Shown: piece by piece, positions 1-9,077 of the stretch
Position numbering within the stretch: the stretch's first letter is position 1
Layout of the letters: each line of letters begins with the position of its first letter
DNA from: an uncultured Collinsella sp.
GTDB lineage: Bacteria; Actinomycetota; Coriobacteriia; Coriobacteriales; Coriobacteriaceae
DNA: 29,767 nt
Reading direction: 5' to 3'
Assembly (NCBI GenBank): GCA_902464565.1
Contig: CABQJV010000027.1
Location: forward strand, 1-29,767
Notes under the pieces: generated by a model
Told to the model about the DNA's origin: nothing
Databases searched by the model: none
Seen by the model: only the letters and a program-made list of their open reading frames with translations
Made by a program: the position numbers and the translations under genes

Positions 1-34
1 CCCCGCCGCACGAAGTGCGCAGCGGGGGTTTCTT
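1..34. terminator. GC-rich hairpin after the opp operon
   Basis: Bases 1-6 (CCCCGC) pair with 22-27 and bases 7-11 pair with 15-19, giving an 11-bp stem with a small CA bulge and a three-base loop. On the plus strand the stem is followed by GTTTCTT; on the minus strand it is preceded by AAGAAAC. It lies about 60 bases after the oppF stop, so it probably ends the opp transcript and may work in both directions. The minus-strand tail falls outside the window, so a U-tract there cannot be checked. Confidence 0.6.
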
Positions 35-93
35 GCATGTCCGAGGACGTTCTGAAAAGTAACTTCAGGGCGGGCCCGGACGAGAAAAACCGA

Positions 94-1122
94 CTACAGG
101 TCGATGTGCGATTCCTTGATCGGGAACGGCTCCGCGAAGTGGCACGCGCAGCAGTGACCCGGGGCAACTTCCTTAAACTCAGGAAGCTTCTCGGAGCAGA
201 TGCCCTGCGCGATCGGGCAGCGCGTGTGGAAACGGCAGCCGGTCGGCGGATCCAATGGTGACGGCGGATCGCCGGCGAGGATGATGCGCTTGCGGGTCTT
301 CTGGATATCAGGATCGGGCACCGGCACGGCAGACAGCAGCGACTGCGTGTACGGATGGTGAGGCTCGCTATAGAGCGTCTTCCAGTCGGAAACCTCGACC
401 ATCTTACCCAGATACATAACGGCAACGCGATCGGAGATGTGCTGCACGACGGACAGGTCGTGGGCGATAAACAGATATGCGGTACCGAACTTGTCCTGCA
501 GCTCCTTGAGCAGGTTCAAAACCTGGGCCTGAATGGACACATCCAGAGCAGAAACCGGCTCGTCGCAGATAATCAGCTTGGGCTTCAGAGCGAACGCGCG
601 GGCAATGCCAACACGCTGACGCTGACCGCCGGAGAACTCATGAGGATAGCGGTTAATGTGCTCGGGGTTCAGTCCGACAACGTCGAGAAGCTCGCGGACA
701 CGCTCAATGCGCTCTTCCTTGGTGCCCACGCCGTGAATGGTCATGGGCTCGGAGACGATCTCGCCGATGGTCATACGGGGATTGAGCGAAGCATAGGGAT
801 CCTGGAAGATAAACTGCATCTCGCGACGCATGTCCTTGATCTCATGCTTGCTCATCTCGGCAACGTCTTTGCCCTGGAAGAACACTTTGCCTGCCGTCGG
901 CTTGGTCAGGCGCATGATGGTGCGACCCGTCGTGGACTTACCGCAACCAGACTCACCAACCAGACCAAAGGTCTCGCCCGGATAAATCTCGAACGAAATG
1001 TCATTTACTGCAGAGACAACACGCTTGGAGAAGCGCTTGGCGAACATGCCGGACTCAGCGGGGAACTCCTTAGAGAGGTGCTCGACCTTCAGCAGCGGAG
1101 TACGCTCGTTGGTATCTGCCAT
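94..1122 (-). CDS. oppF: Oligopeptide ABC transporter ATP-binding protein OppF
   Basis: A 342-residue cytoplasmic ATPase, one of the two nucleotide-binding subunits that power peptide uptake by OppBC. Visible motifs are Walker A GESGCGKS (56-63), the ABC signature FSGGQ (163-167), a Walker B ending ICDEP (185-189) and the switch histidine in AHDLS (221). The C-terminal oligopeptide-transporter domain carries the conserved cysteine pattern (C296, C302, C309 and a C324/C325/C327 group) that in this family can hold an iron-sulfur cluster. The ATG overlaps the oppD stop by one base (TAATG), so translation is coupled. It is the last gene of oppABCDF, with a hairpin about 60 bases downstream. The OppF assignment rests on its position after OppD and its full length; DppF is the main alternative name. 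Confidence 0.93.
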   Translation of the reverse strand: MADTNERTPLLKVEHLSKEFPAESGMFAKRFSKRVVSAVNDISFEIYPGETFGLVGESGCGKSTTGRTIMRLTKPTAGKVFFQGKDVAEMSKHEIKDMRREMQFIFQDPYASLNPRMTIGEIVSEPMTIHGVGTKEERIERVRELLDVVGLNPEHINRYPHEFSGGQRQRVGIARAFALKPKLIICDEPVSALDVSIQAQVLNLLKELQDKFGTAYLFIAHDLSVVQHISDRVAVMYLGKMVEVSDWKTLYSEPHHPYTQSLLSAVPVPDPDIQKTRKRIILAGDPPSPLDPPTGCRFHTRCPIAQGICSEKLPEFKEVAPGHCCACHFAEPFPIKESHIDL

Positions 1123-2213
1123 TACGCCTCGCCTCCCTTCTTGGAATCCTTGCGCGTACGGGACGTCTCAGGAGCGTTCTTGAGGAACTCGGGGTCACCG
1201 GAGTAGTGGCACGCAGAGTAATGACCAGACTCGGTGACAACGCGCTCGGGGCGCTGCTTGCGGCACTTGTCCGTCGCATAGGGACAACGAGGAGAGAAGA
1301 CGCAGCCCTCAGGCAGGTTCATGAGCGAAGGCGGGTTGCCGTGAATCGGCGTAAGCGGCTTCTTCTCTTCGATGGCCTGCTCCGGGATGGAGCGGATAAG
1401 GCCCCAGGTGTAGGGGTGGCGACTCTCGTAGAAGATTTCCTCAGCAGTACCGAACTCGACGGGACGGCCGGCGTACATAACCATGATCTTATCAGCCATA
1501 TCGGCAACGACGCCCAGGTCATGGGTAATCATGATGATGGCGTTGCCGTTCTTCTCCTGCATTTCCTGCATAAGCTCAATAATCTGAGCCTGAATGGTAA
1601 CGTCCAGGGCAGTCGTGGGCTCGTCGGCAATCAGAATATCGGGATCGCAGGCAAGAGCCATAGCGATCATGACACGCTGACGCATACCGCCGGAGAACTG
1701 GTGCGGATACTCATTGACGCGCTTCTCGGGCTCGGGAATACCAACGAGGTCCAAAAGCTCGGTGGCACGCTTGAGCGCCTCCTGCTTGGAGTAGCCACGG
1801 TGCAGACGAAGGCCCTCGCCCACCTGTTTGCCGATCTTATAGACCGGGTTCAAGGAGGTCATAGGATCCTGGAAGATCATCGCGATATCGTTACCGCGAA
1901 TGTGCTGCATCTCTTCCTCGGTCATTTCGAGAATCGAACGACCGCGATAGCGAACGTCGCCGCCCTCGATCTTTCCCGGAGGCATCGAGATGAGGCCCAT
2001 GATGGTCATGGCGGTCACGGACTTACCGGAGCCGGACTCACCGACGACGCCCAGGGTCTCGCCGCGATCGAGCGTGTAGGAGACACCGTCGACAGCGCGA
2101 ACGACGCCATCCTCAGTGTGGAAATACATCTTAAGGTCATCGACCTCGAGCAGATGCTGGCCCTCGGGAACCGGCTGGTCCTTCAGGTCCACATAGTTCT
2201 TGTTCTTCTTCAT
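1122..2213 (-). CDS. oppD: Oligopeptide ABC transporter ATP-binding protein OppD
   Basis: A 363-residue ATPase partner of OppF. Walker A is GESGSGKS (58-65), the signature is FSGGM (173-177), Walker B reads ILIADEP (193-199) and the switch histidine is in THDLG (231). The C-terminal extension has four conserved cysteines (C304, C310, C317, C335), as in OppD and DppD proteins where they can hold a [4Fe-4S] cluster. Only two bases separate the oppC stop from this ATG (TAAGGATG), and an AAGGA Shine-Dalgarno sequence lies inside the end of oppC. The substrate could be dipeptides or longer peptides; the sequence does not decide between them. Confidence 0.93.
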   Translation of the reverse strand: MKKNKNYVDLKDQPVPEGQHLLEVDDLKMYFHTEDGVVRAVDGVSYTLDRGETLGVVGESGSGKSVTAMTIMGLISMPPGKIEGGDVRYRGRSILEMTEEEMQHIRGNDIAMIFQDPMTSLNPVYKIGKQVGEGLRLHRGYSKQEALKRATELLDLVGIPEPEKRVNEYPHQFSGGMRQRVMIAMALACDPDILIADEPTTALDVTIQAQIIELMQEMQEKNGNAIIMITHDLGVVADMADKIMVMYAGRPVEFGTAEEIFYESRHPYTWGLIRSIPEQAIEEKKPLTPIHGNPPSLMNLPEGCVFSPRCPYATDKCRKQRPERVVTESGHYSACHYSGDPEFLKNAPETSRTRKDSKKGGEA

Positions 2214-2215
2214 CC

Positions 2216-3151
2216 TTATGCGTCCTTCATCTTGACGTCGAGGGCGTCGCGCAGACCATCACCCAACAGGGTGAAGGCGAGCACCGTCGAGAGAATTGCC
2301 AGACCGGGCATGATCATCATCCAGGGAGCAGTCAGAAGATACTGCTGACCGTCCTGAATCATGGAGCCCCACGAAGGCGTAGGCGGAATAACGCCCATGC
2401 CGAGGAAGGACAGAGCGGACTCGGTCAGAATGGCGCCACCAATGTTCATGGTCGCGTAGACCACGATGGAGGCGACGGAGTTCGGGAAGATGTGACGCAC
2501 AACGATACGAGCATCAGATGCACCCATCGCGCGCGCAGCATCAACATAGTCGTTTTCCTTGACGGTCAAGATCGCAGAGCGGAAGACGCGCGCAATCGAA
2601 GGCCAGCCGAGAATACCGATGGCGATAAAGACGTTCTGAAGACCACGGCCGATAACGGCGATCATGGCGACAACGAACAGCACGTACGGGAACGCCAGGA
2701 AGATGTCCGCACAGCGCATGATGATCGTATCCCAGATGCCGCCGTAGAAACCGGCCAGAGCACCCATGACCAGACCAATCAGCGTGGAGATCGCGGTGGC
2801 CATAATGCCGACGGACAGCGAAACGCGCGCACCGTAGATAACGCGGACGAGAATGTCACGACCAAGGGCGTCGGTGCCAAACGGGTGCTCGGCACACGGA
2901 GCCAGCAGCGACGTCTCGGCCATAGTGGTCGAGTCGGAAGCCGTCGGAGAACCGAGCCAGGGCTTAGCCCACAGATCTGCGGTCAGGGCAACCACAACGA
3001 CGATGATGATCCAGCAGACACCGATAACGGCGAGCTTGTTCTTGCGAAGACGCTTAAAAGCGTCGCCCCACAGCGTGCGGGACTTGGCGGGAGCAGATGC
3101 GGCCTTGGTGGCGGTAGCCTGCTCCTGAGACTGAGAATCAGTTTCCTGCAT
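2216..3151 (-). CDS. oppC: Oligopeptide ABC transporter permease OppC
   Basis: A 311-residue inner-membrane permease that forms the transport channel with OppB. A hydrophilic Gln/Ala-rich N-terminus of about 35 residues precedes the first membrane span (about 41-62). Further spans and the cytoplasmic EAA-type coupling loop follow (about 190-215, around AARAMGASD), as in the binding-protein-dependent permease family. FGTDALGRD (about 92-100) is the usual OppC/DppC periplasmic motif. A good Shine-Dalgarno sequence (AAGGGAGG) lies upstream of the ATG, and 14 bases separate it from oppB. It is an ordinary family member in length and order. Confidence 0.93.
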   Translation of the reverse strand: MQETDSQSQEQATATKAASAPAKSRTLWGDAFKRLRKNKLAVIGVCWIIIVVVVALTADLWAKPWLGSPTASDSTTMAETSLLAPCAEHPFGTDALGRDILVRVIYGARVSLSVGIMATAISTLIGLVMGALAGFYGGIWDTIIMRCADIFLAFPYVLFVVAMIAVIGRGLQNVFIAIGILGWPSIARVFRSAILTVKENDYVDAARAMGASDARIVVRHIFPNSVASIVVYATMNIGGAILTESALSFLGMGVIPPTPSWGSMIQDGQQYLLTAPWMMIMPGLAILSTVLAFTLLGDGLRDALDVKMKDA

Positions 3152-3165
3152 GAGACGTACCTCCC

Positions 3166-4203
3166 TTAGGCCTTATCCGACGGACCGCCAAGGCGGATGC
3201 GCGGGTCGAGGAATGCATAGCTAATGTCGACGAGCAGGTTGATCACCATGACGACGACAACGATGAGCGTAACGCCGCCCATAACGATGGGCCAGTCACG
3301 CATGCTAATGGCGCGATAGACCTCATAGCCGATACCGGGCCAGTTAAAGACCGTCTCGGTCAGGATGGCGCCCGAAAGCATGCCACCGAAGTCGACACCA
3401 ATATAGGTAACGACGGGGATGAGTGCATTCTTAAGCGCATGCTTGATGATGATCGCGCGATTGGAGAGACCCTTGGCCTTTGCCGTGCGGATGTAATCCT
3501 GGTTCATGACGTCAAGCAGCTGCGAGCGCATAATGCGGGCGGCATAAGCGGTCGAAACCGAAGCCAGCGTAATGGTCGGAAGCACATAGTGCATCCAATC
3601 CTGATACTGAGAGCTGGAACCGCCGGCACCCGAGATCGGCATGGAGAATGCACCGCCCGTGGCGTCCTTGAGGATGACGCCAAAGAACAGCTGCAGCAAC
3701 ATACCGAGCCAGAAGGCCGGGACCGCAACGAGGATCGACGTGGTGAGCGTTACCAAAATATCCCAGAAGGAATAACGCTTTACCGCCGAAATGATACCCG
3801 CACCGATACCCATGATTGCCTCGAGCACGATGGCACACGCGGCAAGTTTGACCGTATACGGATACTTCTGGGCAAAGATTTCCGTAACCGGCAGCTTGCG
3901 CTGGTACGAATTGCCCAAATCGCCATGAAGCAGGCCGTTCATGTAATACAAGTAACGGTCCACGAGCGACGTTTGAACGGGGTCGCCGTTCTCGTCAAGG
4001 ATCGCGTTGCCGTCCTCGTCCGTCTGGACCAGGTGATAGCGGACGCGAAGCTGAAGCTCCACCTCGGGGGACAGAGCCTTGTCTCCACCGATCAGCTTGA
4101 TCGGATCTCCCGGCACGATATTCTGGAGGGCGAACAGAATCAGCGTAACGCCCAAAAACACCGGGATGAACTGAAGCACACGTTTAACGATGTACTTACC
4201 CAT
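3166..4203 (-). CDS. oppB: Oligopeptide ABC transporter permease OppB
   Basis: A 345-residue membrane permease with the typical OppB start (MGKYIVKRVLQ), a first membrane span at about 9-29, a large periplasmic region, and later spans flanking the EAA loop (AKAKGLSNRAII). The family motif VPGDP appears at 30-34. Residues 60-79 form an acidic, Asp/Glu/Gly-rich insertion (around EDGNAILDENGDP) in the first periplasmic loop, which makes the protein slightly longer than many OppB proteins and may contact the binding protein. The ATG is preceded by GGGGAG. A strong hairpin lies in the 156-base gap between oppA and this gene, which could lower its expression relative to the binding protein. Confidence 0.93.
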   Translation of the reverse strand: MGKYIVKRVLQFIPVFLGVTLILFALQNIVPGDPIKLIGGDKALSPEVELQLRVRYHLVQTDEDGNAILDENGDPVQTSLVDRYLYYMNGLLHGDLGNSYQRKLPVTEIFAQKYPYTVKLAACAIVLEAIMGIGAGIISAVKRYSFWDILVTLTTSILVAVPAFWLGMLLQLFFGVILKDATGGAFSMPISGAGGSSSQYQDWMHYVLPTITLASVSTAYAARIMRSQLLDVMNQDYIRTAKAKGLSNRAIIIKHALKNALIPVVTYIGVDFGGMLSGAILTETVFNWPGIGYEVYRAISMRDWPIVMGGVTLIVVVVMVINLLVDISYAFLDPRIRLGGPSDKA

Positions 4204-4234
4204 ACCACTCCCCTATCTAGGGATTAACCTAAAT

Positions 4235-4262
4235 GGGATGCCGATCGCCAGACCGGCATCCC
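4235..4262. other. Hairpin in the oppA-oppB gap
   Basis: A perfect 9-bp inverted repeat (GGGATGCCG and CGGCATCCC) with a 10-base loop lies between the end of oppA and the start of oppB. On the transcribed strand the following bases are ATTTAGG, not a clear U-tract, so it is more likely a 3'-end stabiliser or partial attenuator than a full terminator. Such stems after binding-protein genes are known to raise the ratio of binding protein to permease. Confidence 0.7.
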
Positions 4263-4359
4263 AAAATTACCATCAGCCAGTTTACCCCAGGTTAGGGAGA
4301 ACTGTATGTTTCCCATGAGGTCTACGTAAATACTTGACCCTCACGGAAGCTGCAAACTC

Positions 4360-6036
4360 TTAGGCGAGCTCAGCGGTACCCAGATCGGCGTGCTTCTGCG
4401 GATCGACATAGAGGTGCTTAATGCGATCGGAGCCGGCGATGGTGTGCGTGTAGAACATAATCGGGATGACCGGGCAGTCGGCAGCGACCATTGCGTCGGC
4501 CTCCTGCATCTTAGCGACGCGCTCCTCGTCGTCAACCGTGGTACGAGCCTCGTCGACCTTGGCGTCGAACTCGGGGTTGTTGTAACCAGAGCGGTTGTCG
4601 CCACCGAGGGAGTCGGAGTGGAACAGCGGATACAGGAAGTTGTCCATGATCGGGTAGTCGGCAATCCAGCCCAGACGACCGAACTGATAGTTAAAGTTCT
4701 GGTACTGCTCGAGCAGGGCAGACCACTCAGGGGTATCGGAGACAGCGGTAACGCCAACCTTGGCGAGGTCGCCGATGATGGACTCCATGATCTCCTTGTG
4801 GCCACCGTCCTGGTTGTAGGAAAGGGTCACGTTAATGCCACGATCGCCGTTAGCGCCGGCAGGAGCGACCTTGTCGAGGTACTCGTTAGCCTTGTCGACG
4901 TCGTAGGCGCAGAACTCCCATGCGCCCTCCTTGTAGCCATCGATGCCCGGAGGAACAATGCCGTCGGCGGGGGTACGGGTACCCTTGAAGATGGTCTTGC
5001 AGATGGCCTCACGGTTAATGGCCAGGGAGATACCCCTACGCAGGTCAGCGTTGTTGAACGGCTCGGCCGTGTTGTTGCAGGTCAGGTAGTAGGTGGAAGG
5101 CTCGGCGCCGAGCAGCATGCGCTCGCCGTCACCCATGGTGTAGCCGTCCTTGGACACGCCGCGATCCTTCTTGGCAGCGTCGATCTGAGCGACGGGAACG
5201 TCGCAGACATCGAGGTTACCGGCCTGGAACTCCTTGTAAGCGGTCTCCATGTCCTTGATGACCTGGAAGTGGATGCCATCGATCTTGGCCTTGTCGCCAT
5301 AGTAATCGTCGAACTTCTTGACGTTGATCTCCTGGCCATCCTCCCACTTGCCGTCCATCATGAACGGGCCGTTACCGACCGGGGCAAGGTAGAAGCTCTT
5401 GACATCGGACTCGGCGCACTCGGGAACCGGGGCCAGAGCCGGGTGAGAGGCGACGAAGGGGAAGTCAGCGTAAGCGGAAGACAGCTTGACGACGAGGGTC
5501 TCATCGTCGGGGCAAGTAACACCGCTGAGCTCGGTGGCGTTACCGGCAAGCAGATCGTCATAGCCCTCGACCATGGAAAGGTGATAGGAGACCTCGGAAG
5601 GGCCATACTCGGTAGCGATGGCCGACTTGGTGTTGACCAGACGCTCCCAACCGAGCTTGAAGGACTTAGAGGTAACGTCGTCACCGTTGTGGAACTTGGC
5701 CTTCTTGATCTTGAAGGTAAACTCGGTGGCGTCGTCGTTGGACTCAAAGGACTCGCAAGCCAGCGGAACGATCTCGCCCTTCTCGGCGTCGTAAGAGGTC
5801 AGAGCGTCAAAGAGCTGATACTCGACCTGAGTACCCTGGTCCTCCTGGACGTTGTAGGGGTCGATGCAGACCGGGTTGTTGATGTAGAAGTTCAGCGTCG
5901 AACCGGACTCAGAACCGGAAGCGTCGCCGCCCTTCTTGCCGCATGCGGCAAGAAAAGCCATGGAGCTCGCAGCAAGGGTACCGCCGACAAAGGCGCGACG
6001 ACCCATAACGGGCTGGTGGAACATAGAATCAGCCAT
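4360..6036 (-). CDS. oppA: Peptide-binding lipoprotein of the Opp transporter
   Basis: A 558-residue extracytoplasmic solute-binding protein of family 5 (SBP_bac_5) that captures peptides and delivers them to OppBC. The start at 6036 is chosen because AAGGAGG sits just upstream; an in-frame ATG at 6084 has no such site. The N-terminus has a twin arginine (R13-R14, GRRAFVGG), a hydrophobic stretch and a lipobox LAAC with C32, so it looks like a Tat-exported lipoprotein anchored to the outer face of the membrane. The mature part shows the usual family pattern, including LNFYINNP near the start and an LGWIADYP motif near the C-terminal third. It is the first gene of oppABCDF. Peptide specificity cannot be read from the sequence. 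Confidence 0.9.
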   Translation of the reverse strand: MADSMFHQPVMGRRAFVGGTLAASSMAFLAACGKKGGDASGSESGSTLNFYINNPVCIDPYNVQEDQGTQVEYQLFDALTSYDAEKGEIVPLACESFESNDDATEFTFKIKKAKFHNGDDVTSKSFKLGWERLVNTKSAIATEYGPSEVSYHLSMVEGYDDLLAGNATELSGVTCPDDETLVVKLSSAYADFPFVASHPALAPVPECAESDVKSFYLAPVGNGPFMMDGKWEDGQEINVKKFDDYYGDKAKIDGIHFQVIKDMETAYKEFQAGNLDVCDVPVAQIDAAKKDRGVSKDGYTMGDGERMLLGAEPSTYYLTCNNTAEPFNNADLRRGISLAINREAICKTIFKGTRTPADGIVPPGIDGYKEGAWEFCAYDVDKANEYLDKVAPAGANGDRGINVTLSYNQDGGHKEIMESIIGDLAKVGVTAVSDTPEWSALLEQYQNFNYQFGRLGWIADYPIMDNFLYPLFHSDSLGGDNRSGYNNPEFDAKVDEARTTVDDEERVAKMQEADAMVAADCPVIPIMFYTHTIAGSDRIKHLYVDPQKHADLGTAELA

Positions 6037-6135
6037 GCCATCCTCCTTATGAGATAGGACAAAGAAATGTTCAGTCGGACACATGTCGAGACAATCCGAT
6101 CCGAACCATCAAAACGCTGCCCGCTGCTATGGCTG

Positions 6136-6164
6136 GTTATGCACAACAGGCCAACGTTTTGCAA
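6136..6164 (-). promoter_or_regulatory. Possible promoter of the opp operon
   Basis: On the minus strand TTGCAA (6159-6164) and CATAAC (6136-6141) are 17 bases apart, each matching four of six consensus positions. They lie about 100 bases before oppA and downstream of the secG terminator. Other weak -10-like elements (TAAAAT, TACTGT) exist in the same AT-rich stretch, so the exact promoter is uncertain. I see no gene in the interval 6037-6278. Confidence 0.3.
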
Positions 6165-6278
6165 TACAGTAGCGCATTTTATGCACGATTTGGGGCTAAT
6201 TCCGGTTAACGGTCAAGAATTTCTTTAGTTGGGCGCAGTATGTGGTGATATTTTTGACTCTGTTACGAATATGTAAAC

Positions 6279-6310
6279 AAAAAAGGGTCCCGCACTTGCG
6301 GAACCCTTTA
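6279..6310 (-). terminator. Rho-independent terminator after secG
   Basis: On the minus strand AAAGGGT-tCCG pairs with CGG-gACCCTTT around a CAAGTG loop and is followed by a run of T ending in TTTTTTG. It lies about 22 bases after the secG stop and separates the glycolysis-secG block from the opp operon. Confidence 0.9.
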
Positions 6311-6332
6311 CAAGTACTTATGCGGCTCGTGA

Positions 6333-6587
6333 TTAGTAGCCCACGATGCCCTGCGGGAAGAAGAACATGCACAGCACGACGCACACGGCAAACACGACAG
6401 CCATGATGACGGTCAGGCGGTCGAGGTTCTGCTCCATAACACCTGTGGCAGAGCTGGAGTTATACAGCGAGCTAGCGATCATATCCGAAACGCCGGTACC
6501 CTTACCGGAATGCATCAGGACGAGAATCGTCAGCGCCACGGCAGAAACAGCCCAAACGACAAACAGAAGAATCTGGAACGGACCCAT
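6333..6587 (-). CDS. secG: Preprotein translocase subunit SecG
   Basis: An 84-residue membrane protein with two hydrophobic spans (about 5-25 and 58-78) joined by a loop containing LMHSGKGTGVSDM, which matches the SecG pattern. It associates with SecYE and assists SecA-driven protein export. The ATG follows AAGGAG. In many Actinobacteria secG follows gap-pgk-tpiA, and it does here too, with gpmI lying between tpiA and secG. It is flanked on both sides by terminators (6691-6725 and 6279-6310), so it is probably transcribed alone, from a promoter in 6588-6690 that I cannot place with confidence. Confidence 0.92.
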   Translation of the reverse strand: MGPFQILLFVVWAVSAVALTILVLMHSGKGTGVSDMIASSLYNSSSATGVMEQNLDRLTVIMAVVFAVCVVLCMFFFPQGIVGY

Positions 6588-6690
6588 AGATAAGCTCCTT
6601 AATAGAACAATTCAAACTCCAGTACTGTACCACAACCCCCGCTCTCCCCTACCCGCCACTCGGGGACGGGGTAGAAATGGCAGAAATACC

Positions 6691-6725
6691 AAAAAAGGGG
6701 ATGCCCGAATATGGACAACCCCCTT
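6691..6725 (-). terminator. Rho-independent terminator after gpmI
   Basis: On the minus strand AAGGGG...CCCCTT forms the outer stem and TGTCC/GGGCA extends it (with one G-U pair) around ATATTC, followed by TTTTTT. It lies about 25 bases after the gpmI stop and ends the pgk-tpiA-gpmI transcript. Confidence 0.88.
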
Positions 6726-6750
6726 GCTAGAAAACGGTATTTGTTTTCTC

Positions 6751-8304
6751 TTAGGCCTCGGTGGCGAGCACGCGGCCCGTCATCTCGGCGGAAGGCTCAA
6801 TACCAGCCATGGTGAGCATGGTCGGAGCGATATCGGAAAGACGGCCGTCCTCGATACCGGTGAGCTTGGCCTTCTCATCAACGATGATGAACGGCACACG
6901 GTTGGTGGTGTGAGCCGTGAACGGATGCTTGGAACCGTCGGAAGCAACGTCAAACATGTGGTCGGCGTTGCCGTGGTCGGCGGTGATCAGCGCAAAGCCA
7001 CCCTTGGCGAGAATCGCCGGGACAACCTTGGACAAGGCATCGTCAACAGCCTCGACGGCCTTAACGGCGGCGTCGAAGACACCGGTGTGACCAACCATGT
7101 CGCAGTTCGCGAAGTTCACGATGTAGAAATCAGCGCGATCCTCGTTGATGGCAGCGACGAGCTTCTCGGTAACCTCGGGAGCGCTCATCTCAGGCTGCAG
7201 ATCGTAGGTAGCGACCTTGGGGGAAGCGACGAGCACGCGCTCCTCGCCCTCCTTGGGCTCCTCGATGCCGCCGTTGAGGAAGAACGTCACGTGGGCGTAC
7301 TTCTCGGTCTCGGCGGTGTGCAGCTGCTTCAGGCCGTTGGCGGCGATAACGTCGGCCAGGACGTTCTCGGGGAACGTCTTGGGGAAGGCGACCTCGACGT
7401 CAAACGTCGGATCGTACTCGGTCATCGTCACAAAGTGCGAAAGCTTGATCTGCTCGCGCTCAAAGCCGTCGAACTCCTTGTCCGTGAACACGCGGGTCAT
7501 CTGACGAGCGCGGTCGGGACGGAAGTTGAAGAAGATGGCCGCGTCGCCCTCGTGGATGCCCTCGTTGTGGGCAGCGAAGGGCTCGACGAACTCGTCGCCG
7601 CGCGGATCCTTCTCGTAGTAGGCCTTGATACCGGCAACGGGGTCGGTATCAGCATCGGACGCGTTGACCATGACGTCGTAGGCGCGCTGGATGCGCTCCC
7701 AACGATTATCGCGGTCCATGGCCCAATAACGGCCCGAGACGGTGGCAACGCGAGCGTCGCAACCGGTCTCCTCGGAGATCTTAGCCAGGAAGGCGCAGAA
7801 CTCACTCATGTAGCCAGCGCCGGACTGCGGGTCAACGTCGCGGCCATCCATGAAGGCGTGGACGCGAACGGTCTTGACACCGTGCTCGGCAGCCATCTTG
7901 ACCAGAGCCTCGACGTGGTTCATGTGGGAGTGAACGCCGCCAGGGCTCATAAGGCCCATAAGGTGAAGGGTCTTGCCCTCGGCCTTGACATCGTCCATAG
8001 CCTTGACGAAAACCTCGTTCTTGGCGATGGAGCCGTCCTTGATGGCATTGTTGATGCGCGAAAGCTCCTGGAACACGATGCGGCCGGCACCGATGTTGAG
8101 GTGACCCACCTCGGAGTTGCCCATCTGGCCGTCGGGAAGGCCCACGTCCTCGCCCGAAGCACCGAGCGTGGTGTGGGGGTACTTCACGTACAGGCTATCA
8201 AGGAAGGGCGTCTTGGCAGCGGCGACGGCGTTCTCGCCATCGGCCGGAGCCAGGCCGCAACCATCCATGATGATCAGGAGTGCAGGAAGATGACGCTGTG
8301 CCAT
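6751..8304 (-). CDS. gpmI: 2,3-bisphosphoglycerate-independent phosphoglycerate mutase
   Basis: A 517-residue cytosolic metalloenzyme that interconverts 3-phosphoglycerate and 2-phosphoglycerate in lower glycolysis. The alkaline-phosphatase-fold motifs are present: metal-binding D14 in IMDGCG, the phosphoserine site S64 in MGNSEVGHLN, HAFMDGRD in the substrate domain and ITADHGNADHM near the C-terminus for the second metal set. DGCG replaces the more usual DGWG, which is a mild variation. It starts five bases after the tpiA stop, so it is part of pgk-tpiA-gpmI. The length is normal for GpmI (about 510). A good terminator follows. Confidence 0.96.
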   Translation of the reverse strand: MAQRHLPALLIIMDGCGLAPADGENAVAAAKTPFLDSLYVKYPHTTLGASGEDVGLPDGQMGNSEVGHLNIGAGRIVFQELSRINNAIKDGSIAKNEVFVKAMDDVKAEGKTLHLMGLMSPGGVHSHMNHVEALVKMAAEHGVKTVRVHAFMDGRDVDPQSGAGYMSEFCAFLAKISEETGCDARVATVSGRYWAMDRDNRWERIQRAYDVMVNASDADTDPVAGIKAYYEKDPRGDEFVEPFAAHNEGIHEGDAAIFFNFRPDRARQMTRVFTDKEFDGFEREQIKLSHFVTMTEYDPTFDVEVAFPKTFPENVLADVIAANGLKQLHTAETEKYAHVTFFLNGGIEEPKEGEERVLVASPKVATYDLQPEMSAPEVTEKLVAAINEDRADFYIVNFANCDMVGHTGVFDAAVKAVEAVDDALSKVVPAILAKGGFALITADHGNADHMFDVASDGSKHPFTAHTTNRVPFIIVDEKAKLTGIEDGRLSDIAPTMLTMAGIEPSAEMTGRVLATEA

Positions 8305-8309
8305 ATGTC

Positions 8310-9077
8310 CTACTCGCCTGCCTTGACGACCATAGAGGCGAAGTCGGCAGCCTTGAGCGAAGCGCCGCCCACGAGGGCGCCGTCAACGTCGGGCTTGGCG
8401 ACGAGCTCAGCGATGTTGCCGGGCTTGGCAGAGCCACCATAGAGAACGCGGATGCCGTTAGCGAGCTCCTCGCCGAACATCTCCTTGAGGGTCTCACGGA
8501 TAGCGCCGCAGACCTCCTGAGCGTCCTCGGCGGTAGCGGTCTTGCCGGTGCCAATGGCCCAGATGGGCTCGTAGGCGACGACGACCTGCTTGGGGCAGGT
8601 GATCTCAAGACCAGCAAGGCCAGCCTTGACCTGGTTCACGACGTGCTCGACATAGGTGCCAGCCTCGCGGACCTCGAGGGACTCGCCGCAGCAGAAGACG
8701 GGAACAAGACCGGCGGCAACGAGAGCCTTGGCCTTCTTGTTCTGGTCCTCGTCGGTCTCGTGGAAGTAGTCACGACGCTCGGAGTGGCCAATGATGCAGT
8801 AGGTGCAGCCAGCGGACTTGAGCATGTCGCAAGAGGACTCACCGGTGAAGGCACCCTTGGCCTCCCAGTACACGTTCTGTGCACCGAGGGCGATGGGGGC
8901 AGCCTGAATGCGGTCATGAACCGTGGTGATGTCGATGGTCGGAGGGCAGACGAGCACCTCGACGCCAGCCGGAACCTCGGGCAGAGCCTGAGCCAGCTCG
9001 TCGGCGAGTTTGGCGGCCTCGGCGACGTCGTTGTTCATCTTCCAGTTACCAGCGATGAGAAGGGTGCGATTAGGCAT
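8310..9077 (-). CDS. tpiA: Triose-phosphate isomerase
   Basis: A 255-residue TIM-barrel enzyme interconverting dihydroxyacetone phosphate and glyceraldehyde-3-phosphate. The active-site residues are visible: N11 and K13 in GNWKMN, H97 in IGHSERR and the catalytic E169 in AYEPIWAIGTG. The start at 9077 gives the standard N-terminus (MPNRTLLIAGN); an upstream in-frame start would add 21 unrelated residues. The ATG overlaps the pgk stop by eight bases (ATGCCTAA) with GGAGG upstream inside pgk, so translation is coupled. Confidence 0.97.
   Translation of the reverse strand: MPNRTLLIAGNWKMNNDVAEAAKLADELAQALPEVPAGVEVLVCPPTIDITTVHDRIQAAPIALGAQNVYWEAKGAFTGESSCDMLKSAGCTYCIIGHSERRDYFHETDEDQNKKAKALVAAGLVPVFCCGESLEVREAGTYVEHVVNQVKAGLAGLEITCPKQVVVAYEPIWAIGTGKTATAEDAQEVCGAIRETLKEMFGEELANGIRVLYGGSAKPGNIAELVAKPDVDGALVGGASLKAADFASMVVKAGE

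Noticed and set aside
37..261. A 74-codon plus-strand frame at the left edge
   Set aside because: It overlaps the end of oppF and the hairpin region, has no ribosome-binding site and no recognisable features.
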